From Bdellovibrionales bacterium (GTDB lineage Bacteria; Bdellovibrionota; Bacteriovoracia; Bacteriovoracales; Bacteriovoracaceae), in assembly GCA_005791855.1 (NCBI GenBank), contig SXUH01000035.1:1-5328 (forward strand): 5,328 bases of DNA. Direction: 5' to 3'. The position numbers were made by a program, and so were the translations under genes. The notes below the pieces were generated by a model. The model saw nothing but the letters and a program-made list of their open reading frames with translations. It made no database searches and was not told where the DNA came from. Positions 4,602-5,328 of the stretch are shown one piece after another (positions within the stretch are counted from its first letter, which is position 1; each line of letters starts with the position of its first letter).

Positions 4602-5328
4602 TTCTTCTCCTCGATCCGGCGGACGAACTCGTGGATGATGTTGTGGTAGAGGTCCATCCCGGCGATGGCGTCCTCGACCTCCGCGTCGATGTTCGGGTTG
4701 TCGTTGATCTCGATGACGTAGGCCTTGCCGTCTTTTTCCTTGAGGTCCACGCCGTAGAGGCTGTCGCCGACGAGGTGGGAGAGCTTCACGGCGGTGTTCA
4801 ACACGTGCTTCGGGACCTTGGAGATGGGGAAGGTCTCGGCGTCTCCGCAGACCACGCCGTTCTTACTCTTCTTCTCGTGGTTGTAGATCTGCCAGTGGCC
4901 CTTGGTCATGTAGTACTTGCAGGCGAAGATGGGCCGGTCGTTGAGGACCCCGACGCGCCAGTCGAAGTCCGTGTAGAAGTACTCCTGCGCGAGGAGGAGG
5001 GAGGTCTTCTTGAAGAGGTCGTCGGTGATCTTCACCATGTCCTCGAGCGTGGTCACCTTGTAGATCCCCTTGGAGAAGGACCCGTCCGGGATCTTGATGA
5101 TCATCGGTAGGCCGATCTCCGCCACCGCCGCCCGGAGCTGGTCCGGGTTGTCCTTGCTGATCACCAGGGTCTTCGGCGTGTTGATGTGGTTGGAGTGGAG
5201 CAGGTTGTGCATGAAGATCTTGTTGGTGCAGCGGAGGATGGACATGGAGTCGTCGATCACCACCAGGCCCTCGGACTCGGCCTTCTTGGCGAACCGGTAG
5301 GTGTGGTGGTTGCGGGCCGTGGTCTCGC
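4598..5328 (-). CDS. RimK-like ATP-grasp ligase, N-terminal part outside the window
   Basis: The frame stays open to the right edge, giving 242 residues of the C-terminal catalytic part. The GTG at 5263 is internal, because in-frame codons before it read ETTARNHHTYRFAKKAESEG, a conserved block of longer RimK-family proteins (often with an RLAN-type N-terminal domain, not visible here). ATP-grasp features follow in order: RCTNK (about 5217-5231), the nucleotide-binding PMIIKIPDGSFSKG (about 5066-5107), the DFDWRVGVL strand with FACKYYMTKGHWQIYNH, then GDSLYGVDLK, and the metal-binding EINDNPNID (about 4685-4711). Such enzymes use ATP to join an acidic amino acid, usually glutamate, to a carboxylate through an acyl phosphate. 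The stop TGA overlaps the GTG start of the aspartoacylase-like gene, so the two are co-translated. The ligase call is firm; the substrates are not known. Confidence 0.9.
   Translation of the reverse strand, partial: ETTARNHHTYRFAKKAESEGLVVIDDSMSILRCTNKIFMHNLLHSNHINTPKTLVISKDNPDQLRAAVAEIGLPMIIKIPDGSFSKGIYKVTTLEDMVKITDDLFKKTSLLLAQEYFYTDFDWRVGVLNDRPIFACKYYMTKGHWQIYNHEKKSKNGVVCGDAETFPISKVPKHVLNTAVKLSHLVGDSLYGVDLKEKDGKAYVIEINDNPNIDAEVEDAIAGMDLYHNIIHEFVRRIEEKK

Noticed and set aside
4598..5263. GTG at 5263 as the start of the ATP-grasp gene.
   Set aside because: In-frame codons before it encode a conserved family block up to the window edge, so the true start is outside.

Overview
The window carries nine protein-coding genes, two of them running off the ends, and no RNA gene, insertion sequence, CRISPR array or integrase that I can see. 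The organism looks like a Gram-negative bacterium: there are exported and lipoprotein signal peptides, a DsbA/DsbB-type thiol oxidation pair, a LysE/ArgO exporter, a cupin-4 (JmjC-type) oxygenase and a RimK-like ligase. Most genes are about 60-65% GC by hand count and favour C/G-ending codons (CTC, GTC, ATC, AAG). The gap at 3600-3749 is only about 27% GC. I cannot fix the taxon; a proteobacterial or Bdellovibrio-like lineage is a guess.

Layout from left to right. At 1-204 (minus) is the 5' end of an exported protein of unknown function. It diverges from 274-1333 (plus), a two-gene disulfide-formation operon: a BdbC/DsbB-like membrane quinone:disulfide oxidoreductase overlapping by 11 bases with a membrane-anchored DsbA-like thioredoxin-fold protein (CESC active site). 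Convergent to it at 1330-1638 (minus) is a 102-residue TM2-like membrane protein. The two stop codons share a palindromic CTAG, and the small gene appears to have a leaderless promoter. At 1747-2451 (plus) is a LysE/ArgO-family amino-acid exporter, whose end overlaps by 14 bases the convergent cupin-4 oxygenase at 2438-3301 (minus).

Upstream of the oxygenase is a strong intrinsic terminator (3315-3350) that ends transcription of a small Ala/Pro-rich lipoprotein gene (3375-3599, minus). After a 150-base AT-rich regulatory gap comes an operon read on the minus strand. It holds a RimK-like ATP-grasp ligase (4598 to beyond 5328, start outside the window) and an aspartoacylase/succinylglutamate desuccinylase-family zinc hydrolase (3750-4601), coupled by a GTGA overlap.

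The most interesting unit is this last pair. A ligase from the family that makes acidic amide bonds (RimK; mammalian RIMKLA/B make N-acetylaspartylglutamate) is translationally coupled to a hydrolase from the family that cleaves N-acyl aspartate/glutamate (ASPA). This suggests a bacterial make-and-break pathway for an N-acyl amino acid or small peptide. The substrate is unknown. The hydrolase keeps its zinc and catalytic residues but seems to lack the arginine equivalent to human Arg168. Its last third is also much lower in GC than the rest.
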